Of a stretch of DNA of 64,000 nucleotides, positions 19,011 to 30,823 are shown piece after piece (positions within the stretch are counted from its first letter, which is position 1; every line of letters starts with the position of its first letter). Position numbers and translations under genes: made by a program. The notes below the pieces were generated by a model. The model was not told the origin of the DNA. It ran no database searches and saw only the letters and a program-made list of their open reading frames with translations. Source of the stretch: Haplomitrium mnioides (lineage: Eukaryota; Marchantiophyta; Haplomitriopsida; Calobryales); NCBI GenBank assembly GCA_049999725.1, contig JBNGIS010018546.1, positions 1-64,000 of the forward strand, in the 5' to 3' direction.

Positions 19011-19550
19011 TTGGAATTATCAAAAATGAATCAATGATAAGACAGCAGCGAAAATCTAGAATAGGTGAGAATCGTAGGAAAGGGAAAATTCACAAAACGT
19101 CAGCTCCTCTGACGTTCACGAAATGAGCTTGGAGCTGCAGAATCGTGACCTCCTTCTGGACACCAAAACTCGTAGGACAGTCCAAAATCGCAACCTCCTT
19201 CTAGAAACCAAAAACATAGCACATTTGCATGTCGCACGCTGTAGCAGAAAAATGACCTTCTCCCTTAGTCACAATTCTGCTTATGATGCAGAGAAAAAAA
19301 CTCCTCTCTTCAGGCAATTCTCCTTAGGATGCATAAACAAGATACAAGGTGAGACACAAGTGAATGTGCTTGCAAATGATTGCAATGAGCAGAACCTCTG
19401 TCGATTTATATATCCTTTAAAATACCAGCAATAGGCTGGATTTTCATGGGCGCCCAGTCAAATCTGTGGGCGCTAAAGAATAAATGACCAAGTCCTGCAT
19501 TAGGTAAAGGTCTTCACGCATCAGAGAATATGCAAGTCCCCTGCTCGCAG
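19011..19550 (-). repeat. Minus-strand LTR fragment of the TGTTGGAAAT family
   Basis: The minus strand shares the CATTGATTC, GAAGGAGGTC and GGCGCCCATAGA-like blocks of the LTRs at 12.8, 17.0 and 27.6 kb. It starts TGTTGGAATTATC on the plus strand. The far end is unclear. Confidence 0.5.
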
Positions 19551-19599
19551 GGGCCAATTTTCCATATGAGCGCATGCATACACGCATGCGCCTGCTCCT

Positions 19600-22585
19600 T
19601 TATCATGCAATGGAAGCATCTCAACAAGCCACAACAGGAGACCCCACAAACTGGTACAACCAATGCCGGAAGTAGCTGGAGAAATGGGGCCTCAATGTCA
19701 ATAATCTTCCTGAGGAGTTCGACAGCAGCTTGATGGTTCTGGAACCTGTGTTGCATGATTGCCAAAGGAGTCGGAAGTAGTGAGATGCCAGGTGGTCCAA
19801 CATCTATACCTCTCTCAATACTATCATTCCAATCCACAAAGCTGGGGACAAAAGTCAACACTCTAACTATCGCACCATCATGCTCAGCCCTCTATTCCCG
19901 AAGCGCTTTGGGGCCACACTCAACTTCAAGATCACACAATGGAGCAAAACACAACAGCTACGAGCTCAAGGACAAGCAGGGTTTCAGGAGCATCACTCAA
20001 CAACTGACCATCTGGTCACCAACCACACCATCATTGACAAACATAGACATGCTGGAGGTCTATACTGTTGTTTTGTAGATTTCCAGAAAGCTTTTGACTC
20101 AGTACCACACAACAAACTCTGGTCCAGATTACATGAGCTACACCTACCAACCGACTGGATCACAGCCATCCAGATTCTTTATGAAGAAGTTTGGCCCTGT
20201 ATCTGAACCCCATCAGGGTCTGTCGGAGCCTATCCATTGCAACATCGGTGTCAAGCAGGGCTGCCCAATTTCTCCCACCTTATTTGATCTGTTCATCGAC
20301 AAACTGGAGACAAACTGGTCAATATGGGAGCCCCTGCCCCCAATATGCTAGCCCAAACCATTGGTATTCTCTTGTGTGCAGATGACATTGTCCTCATGTC
20401 AACAACAAGCACTGAACTTCCAACAGCACCTAAAGGCTCTCGACAATTTCTGTAGCCAATCAGGCATGACCGTCAATATGAAGAAAACCAAAGTCCAGGT
20501 CTTTGGAAAATGGCTCGCCACACCATAGTGTTGAAAATTCAGATGCAGCTCACCTTTTGATGTTGCTGGAAAATTTGCCAGGGAGAAATGATCCTGGGAG
20601 GATCATTAAAAGGGATTTTTTCCCTTGGTACTTTTGCTGCTAGATTACTTAGAAATGTTGGAAATTGGCAGCTCACAATTTTGCTGCTGGTGGATCAGAG
20701 GGAAATTCCTGCAACATGCTTCCTTTGTGAAGTGTGTCCCTCTAAGTGTTTTGCTTTGCTAGTTTAGGATTCTAACTAGTTTAGAGGCACTTTAGGGGGT
20801 GGTGACGTGGCAACTTCAGGGTGTGCCACGTGGAGGCATGTGGAGGTGCCACGTGGCAACACCAGAAGGCTTCTAAAGGAAATGGGTCCTTGGTCTCAGG
20901 AGGCAGAGACAACCATGCTCATAGAGTCGTCTGCATGAGCATACAAAGAAAAGTCACAGCGGTGCAGGCAAACGCGAGCGATGGTCTTCTTCACCTGCTG
21001 GAATCCATCGTATGACTCATTCAAGCCCACAGACTTGGCTGGGCGCCTACAGAAATCCAGCCTATTGCTGCTATTGTAAATATTATATAATTCGAGAGAG
21101 GCTATGCTCATCACATCCTCATTTGCAAACACATTCACAGGGAGACTCGCAAATGTGCTATGTTTTTGGCGTCGACAAGGAGGTTGCGAAGGACGCTATA
21201 CTCATAGCATCCTCACTTGCAAGCACATTCGGAGTCTCTCATCGTGTATCTGCATTTTAACGTTTTAGGCATTCTAACGAGAATTGCATCTGAAGGGAGA
21301 AGGTCTTTTTTTTTGCATTGATAGCAGAAAAATGATTAGGGGAGCAACTAGTTTTCTGCAAGCGAAGGTCTGTTTGAAGTTGTCTGGCATTTTTCCTGCA
21401 GAGGAGCTCAACTCGGAAAGTGGCTAACTAGCATTTCACTGTCAGGAGTAAAAACACAATTTGCAGGCATATCCTCATTTTGAAGATAGCACATTTCCTT
21501 TTTCATGATTCTCATCATCTGTGGTTATTCGCTGCTGTGTTGTTATCTATTCGTTTTGATATTCCAATACACGGAGGGACACTTTCAAGTTCAGACAGGA
21601 CATTGTCCAAATGATGAACCAGTACACCTACTTGGGGATACCCAGCGAGGATGGAGTGTTGGAGTCAAATGCAGGATTACAGCAGGTCTCGTCAGCTTAT
21701 ACCAAATGAATAGCTGGTGCAAGATAAAAGATATATGGCATATACCCATGAGAATCAGCCTCTTCCATACCTTTGTTGTTCCAACAGCAACATATGGAGC
21801 AGAAATATGGGGGTGCTCTCTAACTCCTGCCATGTGGCTGAAACATGGTGAGAAACCCCTCAAGAGGTTCTTCACTAGATTAGCCAATGTATGCACCATC
21901 ACACTTCTACACATCCTGGCAGCTGAATTTGGTATGCTACTCATTGAGGCACACACAGTGATGAAAATTGTTACATACCTCCAATCTATTCAGGATACTA
22001 CACAGTCCAGATACCCAGCAATGGCTATGGAGGCATCTTGTCAGACAGCCCCAGGAGACCCCACAAATTGGTACAATCAATGCCAGAAATGGCTCAAAAA
22101 GATGGGGACTGGATATAGAGGATTTTCCTAAGAAATCAGGAACTCCACTCATAGATCATCTGTCAATACATTATTTCACGTTCATATGGCAGTCCTACAG
22201 TGCTGCATCCCGGACTGTCAAGTACAACAAGCTCACCAAAAAACACTCCATCAAGGCAAATCCAACAAAACCTGACAAGTAACACGTCACTCAATTTGGT
22301 TCACATCCTCCCACAACTGGTTCCCACCGACTGAGATGTGAAACAGCCAAATGGTCCAAGATTGACAACAAAATACGACCTGAGAAGTTGCTGTGTCTCC
22401 AGTGCAACCAACAAGTCACAGAAGGTGAACACCACATCATCTTCTGTTGCCCAAGGTACTATGAGAAACGGGGAAGGTATCATGAGCTTTTTGTAGAACA
22501 GAATGGGACAGTTCAACAATTTCTCAAATACCATGATCAATGATGGCTGGCACTCTTCTTTTGGGAACTCATGCTGCTTTGATCT
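19600..22585 (+). pseudogene. LINE (non-L1 type) RT copy I, split by a solo LTR
   Basis: RT pieces: NYRTIMLSPLF (19870), QGQAGFQEHHSTTDHLV (19970), FVDFQKAFDSVPHNKLW (motif A, 20075-20125), NIGVKQGCPISPTLF (motif B, ~20240), CADDIVLMS (motif C, ~20378). It continues after the solo LTR with LVSLYQMNSWCK, PTATYGAEIWG and a C-terminal CX2C...H...C-type segment near 22390-22460. Sister copies at 32.1 and 37.6 kb show the intact order. Bases 19605-19803 carry a displaced C-terminal piece with an inverted segment at 19720-19803. Frames are broken. Confidence 0.8.
20532..21571 (+). repeat. Solo LTR inside LINE copy I
   Basis: Starts TGTTGAAAATTC and ends ATTCCAATACA. LINE RT stops at 20531 and resumes at 21572 in the right place, by comparison with 38160-38230. 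The inner part from 20656 matches the TGTTGGAAATTGGCAG LTR family. I do not see a clear 5-bp duplication. Confidence 0.65.
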
Positions 22586-22599
22586 CAAAAAAAAGACAA

Positions 22600-22815
22600 C
22601 TTAGACATAGAGATTACTGACGAGAGAGTGAGCATATGACTCACAAGCAGGTTTGTCCCTGCTCAACTTCTTTTTAGCTCTGTAATTTTTAGCTTACTAC
22701 TTTGGTTTTTGCACCCCTCTGCAATCTTGTGCACATTGTACTCTCAGTCCTTATGGCCCTACGGCTGGTTCTGGACTTTAATTGAATTCTATTCTATTCT
22801 ATTCTATTCTATTCT
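22600..22815 (+). mobile_element. LINE 3' end with (ATTCT)n tail, copy
   Basis: Shares AGAGTGAGCATATGACTCAC, the AGCAGG/CCTGCT hairpin (22646-22651 / 22658-22663), TGTACTCTCAGTCCTTATGG and a (ATTCT)5-6 tail with 8038-8264 and 32618-32814. It could be the own 3' UTR of LINE copy I or a separate insertion. Confidence 0.75.
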
Positions 22816-23029
22816 AGTCAACCGATCTCCGTCACCTCAAACTCAACCATGCCTGACAAGCGGTTTACCTTTTCGACTCATGTACATCCTCACACAACTA
22901 AGGACAGGTTCCCATAGAATGCACTGCGAAACTGCCAAGTGGTTCAAGATCAATAACAAGGTGCTGTTAGGAATCCAATGTGAACCTGGATAAGATAATG
23001 GCTCATAAGATAACTGAGTCATTTAGCTA

Positions 23030-23670
23030 GTGAGTGGCAATAATAGCAAGAATAATAACCTTGATTTAGATCAAATATCACACGTAACTGGCTTCACCAG
23101 AGCACAAGAAGCCTGGGATTATTTACATAACATGTACCAAGCTAAGGATCACGTGGCTAGGATGCACTTGAAGGACAAACTTTTCTCAATGAAAATGAAA
23201 GGTGGAAGTCTTCCAAAGCACATCCACACATTAAGGTCCATACTAGACCAGCTTGCTGTTGCTGGAAGTGCAGTGGATGATAGGGATGCTGTTTTGGCAT
23301 TGATGAGAAGCATGCCTGAATCCTACAGGCCCGTGCAAACCTTGATTACCTTTTTGTTGCAGGAGGAAATCCTTCAGAACAAGGGCAAAGGAATAGATTC
23401 CTCTACAACTGCCCATGCTGCAAGTTCCTCAGAATCTCATATAACACCTTGAAAGTTTTCCCTCCTTCTTGACAAAAGACTAGCTAATTTGAATCTTAAC
23501 TCCAAAAGCAAAAACAAGTCTTTTAATCAAGATGAGAGCAAGAATAAATCCAAGGCTAAGAGATTCAAATGTTTTACTGTAACAAGGAAGGTTATATGGC
23601 AAAAGATTGTCAGAACAGACAGGCAGATGCTAACAAGGGCCCCAGTCAGCAGTCAAGCGAAAATTCTCTA
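23030..23670 (+). pseudogene. Copia gag with zinc knuckle
   Basis: TRAQEAWDYLHNMYQAKDHV and the KDKLFSMKMKGGSL block are typical copia gag (UBN2). A CCHC knuckle follows near 23565-23610, out of frame with the upstream part. The start is missing because the 5' LTR and leader are truncated. Confidence 0.75.
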
Positions 23671-23676
23671 ACTGTT

Positions 23677-24159
23677 TTATTTTTCTGGGACCGAAAGCAA
23701 ACAACTGTATTTACTTTCAAGCATCAAAGGTAAAACCACGGCCAGCAATCAGGCCGAGCGGCAAAATCAACAACCATTCAATCCCTTTCAGGATCTAGTC
23801 TGGTAAACCAAAGTAACCCTATACCCTCAATCCAGATTACTACTAACATTCAGATTCCAGTAAACACTGTCTTCATCACGTATACAGAGAAAATGCCTGC
23901 CTCCCCAGGTTCTGTCAAAGGTTTCAAGAATGTTTTCTCTCTTCTCCTCATTATGAGCCTTCATCCAGTCTTTACAAGCATCACGCCAAGCTTTCTTTCC
24001 GTACTCAACCAGTCTCATCCAGATTTTCTTTTTCAAGCAGTACATATCCATGTGTGACTTCTCAAAAACTATAGCGTTTCTAGAAAGCCATATGGAGCAA
24101 AGTACTATTCCTCTTAGTAAGGACCAGATCTCTTGAGCAACAACCCAAAAAAAAAGTTT
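23677..24159 (-). mobile_element. G-type LINE 3' end, minus strand
   Basis: Minus strand: ORF2 C-terminus (KKAWRDACKDWMKAHNEEK, ETFDRTWG, CIRDEDSVYWN), then the G-type 3' UTR and tail (T-rich at 23677). Flanked by AATTCTCTAACTGTT at 23662-23676 and 24160-24174 (15 bp, identical). It separates gag from protease. Confidence 0.9.
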
Positions 24160-24174
24160 AATTCTCTAACTGTT

Positions 24175-25620
24175 GCCCTTTCATGCATCGAAGACCTGCA
24201 CAACACTTGGTATGTTGACACAGGAGCACAAGTCACATGGCCCATGACAGGAATACCTTTGTAAACTACATTGCAATTCCCAGTGGCCAACGGGTGTACA
24301 ATGGTGAACACAGTGCTCAGGAAATTGCAGGGAAAGGTAATGTTCATGTAAAACTGTTAAAATGGACATCAAGTCCTAATTACAGATGTTTTACATGTCC
24401 CAGGACTCAAGAAAAACCTGTTTTCTGTGTCAGTACATGATTTTAAGAAAGGAAAGGCAATGTTCCAGGAGGAAACCTGCAAGTTAACTGACAGTAATAA
24501 CAAGGTTGTTGCTGTTTGTGTTCTCACTCACAGATTGTATAAGATATGTGAAGGGGTTGTTGCAGAAAAGAGAACGTGACATTATCAACCTCTGCTATGG
24601 ACTCCAACATTTGGCATTGTTGGCTGGATCACATGAACCATTAAAGAATGATTCAGTTACAGTCCATGTCACAGGGATTAGGAACTGCAAAGTTTAGCAC
24701 CATAGATCCTTACATATCATGCACTCCTGGTAAGCAACAAGAGTTCCATTTCCAAAGCAAAGTAGTTCAAACACAGATAAAGTTCTTAAACTTGTTCATT
24801 CTGACATTGCTGGATAATTAAATCCCACAAATAGTGGTTTTTTGTATTACATGACTTTCATTGATGATTGGAGTAGATACACATATGTTTACTTGCTTAA
24901 GTACAAGTCTGAAGCATTTGAAAAGTTCAAACATTGCAAAACCATTGTTGAAGCTCGCCACTCTCACAAAATTAAGTGTCTAAGATCGGACAATGGGGAA
25001 ATAGAATAAGTCTGGAGAGTTTCTTGAGTTCTGCGAAATCCACAACATAAGAAGACAGTTCACAGTTTATGACACTACCCAGCAGAATGGGGTAGATGAG
25101 AGGAAAAACGGAACCTTAAGGGAGTCTGTTCTTTCCATGTTACGCCACTCTGGTCTCAAGAAGTCCTATTGGGGGGAAGCACTCATGACTGATAACTATG
25201 TGCAGAATAGAGTCCCCAGTAAAGGAACAAGAGAGCCCAAGACACCCTATGAGTTATGGACAGGAAACAACCCCAACCTGCACCATTTAAGGGAGTTGGA
25301 TGTAAGGCTTTTATAAGGGTTCATGAGGATCATAGAACCGAGCTTGATTTTGAAAGTGAAGAGTGCATATTCCTACGATATGGAATGGAAGTCAAAGGGT
25401 ACAGACTTCAGAGAAAGAGGGATGGGAAAACAGTCATTAAAAGAGATGTTTCCAGGAAGGATCAGAACCAGTACTAGATGACAACTTGTCCAGTTCAGAT
25501 TCTGAGAAAGAACCTTGGGAGCCTGTAGCTACTAGACCACATAGCATACCTGCTATACAGGACAGTGGGAGTAAGGCCCCTCAACCTTTTCCAAATCAAC
25601 AAACAACCACAGAATGAAAG
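24175..25620 (+). pseudogene. Copia protease and integrase
   Basis: Protease: WYVDTGAQVTWPM keeps the D-T-G-A active site (~24205-24245). Then LHVPGLKKNLFSV. Integrase: LVHSDIAG, FIDDWSRYTYVYLLKYKSEA, CLRSDNGE and QNGVDERKNGTL cover the D-D-E region (24790-25110). LKKSYWGEALMT and TPYELWTG follow. Frames are broken in several places. Confidence 0.85.
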
Positions 25621-25621
25621 C

Positions 25622-25805
25622 CTTTTTTTTTTTCTTTTTCTTGACAGGAAGTAAAAACTTTATTTCCACACATCAAATACAACTGCCGAGGTGGTAATCA
25701 AAGTCTGGACTAAAGCAAACCACTTCCTCGAAGGTAGCCAGGTCGGGACATAAAGGTGTCCAGTGGCAGCTACCTAACAATAAAATCTATCACATGTTCT
25801 CCTGA
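25622..25805 (-). mobile_element. H-type LINE 3' end, minus strand
   Basis: T-rich start, then CTTGACAGGAAGTAAAAAC, and the stem-loop region on the minus strand, ending at CACATGTTCTCCTGA. Near-identical GAATGAAAGCCTTT / GAATGCAAGCCTTT flanks at 25613-25626 and 25806-25819. Confidence 0.85.
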
Positions 25806-25918
25806 GAATGCAAGCCTTTCACCTGTTTCAGCCCAGAAGCAGGGGATACCTCTCAAGACTTACCATAGAAGGGTCCAGCAACCCAGTAAGCAGCCTGGGA
25901 GTCCATCACTAGTTATAC

Positions 25919-26815
25919 TATTAGTTATGAAGTTGTGGAGAGCGAAACTAACCACAAAAACAATGAAATGGAAGCTGCAATAGTCTAGGACAAACCTACA
26001 CATATCACAACTGTGCACACATAGAGTGCAGCCTTGACAATGTGGTGTCAGACACAAAGTTTCAGACTATTCAGCCTCATCATGTGTAGCAGTGACAAGC
26101 TACCACAACTTCCTGCTGGTTTTGTCAGTTCCCGACAGCAGGTCCTGTTCAATTGTCGTACTGAGTTTCTGACACTTTCCGGAAGTAACGGGAAAACTCA
26201 GTCATGATGATGCCTAGCACTCCACCAAGAATCCAACTAATCAAAATCTGTCAACTCTCAAGCATCAGCTTGCGACATCATTCATTTCACTTTAGTTTGA
26301 TCTTGTGAAGCAAACATCCAAGAGCATAACTCCTAGAGCGGTCTGCTGAAAGGTTAGTGATTGGGGCCTTCTGCACCCTGAACATAGCACATGAAGCGCA
26401 TCACTGGTGACTACTTGGATGCAGAACATCCGCTAAAGTCACTGAATATATTAGTTATGAAGTTGTGGAGAGCGAAACTAACCACAAAAAAAATGAAATG
26501 GAAGCTGCAATAGTCTAGGAAAAACCTACACATATCACAACTGTGCACGCATAGAGTGCAGCCTTGACAATGTGGTGTCAGACACAAAGTTTCAGACTAT
26601 TCGGCCTCGTCATGTGTAGCAGTGACAAGCTGCCACAACTTCCTGCTGGTTTCGCCAGTTCCCAACAGCAGGTCCTGATCAATTGTCTTACTGAGTTTCT
26701 TCCACTTTCTGGAAGGAACGGGAAAACTCAGTCATGATGATGCCTAGCACTCCACCGAGAATCCAACTAATCAAAATCTGTCAACTCTCAAGTTATCACT
26801 CTCAACTCACCAAGA
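25919..26815 (+). mobile_element. 0.9-kb non-coding element with tandem two-hairpin repeats (copies C1 and C2)
   Basis: Identical 14-bp duplications ATCACTAGTTATAC at 25905-25918 and 26816-26829. Inside are two direct repeats, ~25919-26268 and ~26452-26790, each starting TTAGTTATGAAGTTGTGGAG, with a 183-bp spacer. No ORF of note. C1 hairpins: CCTGCTG 26112-26118 / CAGCAGG 26136-26142, and ACTGAG 26160-26165 / CTCAGT 26197-26202. C2 hairpins: 26642-26648 / 26666-26672, and 26690-26695 / 26727-26732. The layout equals about 1.7 units of a repeating RNA. Confidence 0.8.
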
Positions 26816-26997
26816 ATCACTAGTTATACCCACACTTAGGAGTGAAAAAACTAGGAAGGATGTGGTTAAGCATGATGCTGCAAAATAATATGATTACTTT
26901 GCACTCATGGCTTCTGAAGGACCTTGTGATGATCCTCTAACATGTGCAGAAGCAATGTCCAGGCCTGAGGCTTTTCAGTGGAGAAGCAGTTCTTAGT

Positions 26998-29161
26998 TGA
27001 AAGCCGGCACCATGACTCAGGCTTCTTCTCTGCCCCATTCATGCTCATGGTTCTTTGTCACCCCAATATCTACCATGTTGGCTGAAGGACTTCGACCCCA
27101 GCTTCCTCTTTCAGTGATTAAGAGGAAAATGAGAGTCTGCACAGTGCCCAAAGGTCAGAGTGCTGAGCATAAATTACTTGGCTCCTTTATCGGAGAGGGA
27201 GATTAGGACCCTGGAATGTGGGTCTGGAAAGATAACTCCCCCCTCAGCAGCTATTCGACCAAAAAGGCCATCAGTTCATCCTGGACGCCGTCTACAATCA
27301 TTCCAGTTCTGGAACACTGGAAAGCACATGGTTTGATCGGCTCTACACACTCCTCCAGATGGACTGATATATGGGATGCAAGCAGATCAGCCAAAGAGGC
27401 CACTTTAATGTGGCTTACTGTCCAAAGAGGTGTGCAAGTCGGGAGCTTCAGGAAAAAAACAGAGAAGCTTTGAGATTGATGCAAGATGTGTCTGCTGCAG
27501 GGAGGATTTACTGGAGGATTTCATTCACTGTTTCTGGTTTTGTACTAGGATCAGCACTATCTGGAAATGGGCAGGAAACATCATTAACAGATTAGTGTTC
27601 TCCATTTGGGGGAATACTGTTGTGAATATCAAATCGAGTTGATATTCTACAGCAGCAAAAATCCACTTAAGATGAGAATCACAAGAAAAGGAAGTAAAAA
27701 CGTCAGCTCCAAAGAAGAGGTTGTGCGACAGCAGATTCGCGAAGACCTTTCTCCCTCCCAGTCAGCAGGTTCGCATGAAACGCATGTCGACTTCCAGACA
27801 AGAAACGCAGGTCGACTTGCAGACACGAAAACCCAGGTTGACTGCAGAGCGAAACGCGATCTCCTTCTGGGCTAGAACGCGACCTCCTTACGAGTGCAAC
27901 CTCCTGCCAGGCGATTGCAAGCTCCTTCACGAGATGAAAACGCGACCTCCTTAGGAACGCGAACGCAAGCCCCTTCAGACGCGATCGCGACCTTCCAGAT
28001 ACGATCGCGACCCCTTCTGAGCGAAAATGCGAGCCCCTTCAGAAACGAACGTGAGCTCAAACACAACTTTCCAGGCACAAACACGACCTCACTTTCTAGA
28101 AAAACGACTCTCCCTGCTGGACGTGATTCTTCCTTCAAATGCACAAAAATGGGCTACAAGAAATGTGGTTTGCAATGAGGATGCGTTGGAGCTCCTCTTC
28201 ATCAGATTTATATACAGAAAACAATACCAGCTAAAAGCTGGATTTCTATGGGCGCCCCTATTCAAAATCTATGGGCGCTTGAATCAGTGCAGGTGAAGCA
28301 GATTTTTCCACGAGAGCTGCACATTCAATTTCACCTACACTCCTATGACTTTTCTGTGTTCTAACTTTGGCAAGGGACAAGAATCATTAATGGTCCCTCA
28401 GGAGAGTCCTGGTGCTGACACGTGTCACCACCAGGTGCCTCCACATGGCACTATCCCTAAAAATCACCATTCCCTAAAGTGCCTCTAAACTAGCTAGAAT
28501 CCTAAACTAGCTAAGCCAAAAACATTTACAGGGACACACTTCACCAAGGAAGTGTGTTGCAGGAATTCCTGAGCAGGATCAGGCAATTCCTCAGCAGCAA
28601 ATTGTGAAGCTGCCAATTTCCAACAAATACCAAAAGGTAGAAGCCAATCTGGCAGCAATGCATCCTAGGTGACAGAATCCCAAAGGCACTCGTAGCTCAA
28701 GAGATCTGGTCCTTACTAAGAGGAATAGTACATTACTCCATATGGCTTTCTAGGAATGCTATAGTGTTTGAGAAGTCCCACATGAATATGTACTGCTTAA
28801 AAACAAAAACCTGGATGAGACTTATTGAGTACAGAAAGAAAACTTGGCATGATGCTTGTAGAGACTGGATAAAGGCTCAAAATGAAGAGAAAAGAGCAAC
28901 CTTCTTGATGCATTTGACAGAACATGGGGTGCCAGGCATTTTCTCTATATCTGTGATGAGGACTCAGTTTACTGGAATTTTGATGTTAGTAGCAATCTGG
29001 ATTGAGGGTATTGGGTTACTGTTGTTTACTAGGCTAGATCCTGAATAGGACTGATAAGTTGATGGTTTTGCCACTCAGCCTGATTGCTGGCCACAGTTGT
29101 TCCTTGGATGCTTGAAAGTAAACAAAATTGTTTGCTTTCAGTCCCAAAAAAAGAAAAAAGA
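26998..29161 (+). mobile_element. G-type LINE, 5'-truncated, with solo LTR inside
   Basis: Flanked by identical 17-bp copies of GAGAAGCAGTTCTTAGT (26981-26997 and 29162-29178). It carries the ORF2 C-terminal Cys-rich region (CCREDLLEDFIHCFWFC, ~27500) and the end KTWHDACRDWIKAQNEEK (28850-28900). It has the G-type 3' UTR and an A-rich tail. The ORF2 reading is broken by the solo LTR at 27618-28625. Confidence 0.85.
27618..28625 (-). repeat. Solo LTR (TGTTGGAAAT family), minus strand
   Basis: On the minus strand it begins TGTTGGAAATTGGCAGC and ends ATATTCACAACA. Its 5-bp duplication AATAC is exact (27613-27617 and 28626-28630). It carries its own version of the GGAGGTCGCG array at ~27800-28060. 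Recombination between two LTRs leaves this kind of remnant. Confidence 0.9.
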
Positions 29162-30468
29162 GAGAAGCAGTTCTTAGTGAGTTACAGTCACTAGAGAGGA
29201 ACAACACCTGGACAGCAACTACTCTTCCACAGGGTAAGAAGCCTGTAAGACAGCCTTCTTGCATGAAGTGCTTAAAGAAGAGATCTACTTGGAGCTACCT
29301 CAGGAACTTAACAGTCCAAGTTCCAACATAGTCTATAAGTTGCATGCATAAGGCCCTGTATGGTCTAAAGCAAGCATCAAGACTCTAATTCCATCGAATA
29401 GATACATTTTCTATCAGAACAATGGGTTTCAAGACCACCGGAGCTGACCCAAATCTGTATTTTCTTGGTACAGCTGAGAAGTTTGTAATTCTGGCCCTGT
29501 ATGTAGATGATACTACACTAGTCAGTAATCATCCCAAGTCACTGTCACTTGTCAAAAGTCTTTTAAGCATGGAATTTGAAATGACTGCCTTAGGGCAGAT
29601 CAAACAATGCCTTGGAATGGGAGTTCAGAGGGGTAGAGATAAGGTTGGATCAACCTTGATCAACACAGGTATATCTCAGAAATCCTAATCAAATTTAACA
29701 TGCAAGAATGCAAACCAATTTTACTCCCATGGAAACTGGAGAGAAACTACCTGATGAAGGATGCCCTGAAACAGAAGAAGAGAAGGCTAAAATGTCAAAG
29801 GTACCATATCAGAGTGCTGTGGGAAGCCTCATCTGGGCTATGCTTTGTACTAGGCCTACCTTGTACTATGCTGCTGGCAATGTGTCCAGACTCATGCACA
29901 AACCCAGTGAAGAGCATTGGAAGGCAGTAAAGAGAACTCTGGCTATCTGAAAGCCATATTAAACAGAAGTATACAATATCAGAGGTCATCTGAATTTGCT
30001 GACACTGTTGGTTTTTCAGATGCTGATTGGGCAGGTGAAATAGATACCAGAAAGTTGACTTCTGGATACTGTTTTTCTTTCTGCAAAGGGAGCATCAGCT
30101 GCAGTTCAAGGCTGCAACTGGCCGTGGCTTTATCCAGCACTGAAGCTGAGCTAGCAGCATTGACAGCTGCTACAAAGGTAGCAATCTGGTTGAAGAGGCT
30201 ACTACAGGACATGAGCTTCAAGCAAGATTCAATTATGATACATTGTGGCAGTCAGCGTGCTAATGCCCTCATAGATGCACAAAGATTTCATGATAGAATG
30301 AAGCATGTGAAAATACATCATTATTTTATTAGAGACAGAGTAAGAGAAGGAGAAATCTTAATTAGATTCTGTCCTACTGATGAGATGATAGCAGACATTT
30401 TCACAAAAGCGCTACCTAGAAGTACACATGAGAGCTTCTGTTCTAATCTGGGGTACTTCGTGTGGGAG

Positions 30469-30823
30469 TGTTAGAAATCCAGTGTGAACCTGGATAAGAT
30501 AATGCTCATAAGATAGCTGAGTCATTTAGCACACTAAGGCCTGATAGGTCAAAGGGCCACACCTCTTCACCAGAAGACTTCAGTTCTGGATTGGTCCTGA
30601 GATGTGCACATGGATCAAGCATTTGGAGTTCTATAGGCAAAGGGAAAGGATGCAACCCCTCTGGCCTCTTCTTGTCTAGCTATTTAGCTAAGGCATTCAT
30701 GTACCTGAACAATGTGAGAGAGAAGAAGTTATAGAGATAACTTGAATACAGAGGAGACACCTCTGCAGATATGCTATACTTTGTTATGTTTTTCTTGCTT
30801 ATATTTTCTGGAATTTTCCAACA
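30469..30823 (+). repeat. Copia 3' LTR
   Basis: 355 bp with TG..CA ends. The first ~65 bp match the truncated 5' LTR at 22965. Confidence 0.85.

Larger units (their letters stand above)
26830..30468 (+). pseudogene. Copia RT and RNase H
   Basis: RT start MSRPEAFQWREAVLSELQ is split by the LINE at 26998-29161. NNTWTATTLPQGKKPV follows, then a deletion. KALYGLKQAS and ILALYVDDTTLVS (catalytic DD) lie at 29350-29525. RNase H: VGFSDADWAGEIDTRKLTSG, LSSTEAELAAL and ADIFTKALPR lie at 29990-30420, mostly in one frame. Part of the RT palm is missing. Confidence 0.85.
22965..30823 (+). mobile_element. Ty1/copia element with four nested insertions
   Basis: 5' LTR head at 22965 (TGTTAGGAATCC), truncated after ~65 bp. 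3' LTR 30469-30823 (355 bp, TGTTAGAAATCC...TTTTCCAACA), with GTGTGGGAG just before it. Flanked by GGTGC (22960-22964) and GGTTC (30824-30828), a 5-bp duplication with one change. Insertions inside: 23677-24159, 25622-25805, 25919-26815 and 26998-29161. Confidence 0.85.

Noticed and set aside
26040-26100. Hammerhead-ribozyme-like order on the minus strand (TGATGAG ... TGAAAC ... GTGTC) in C1
   Set aside because: The invariant C of CUGANGA is A in C1, C2 and D. An extra base lies before GAAA. Helix I does not pair. Copies A and B lack the core. I do not call it a hammerhead.
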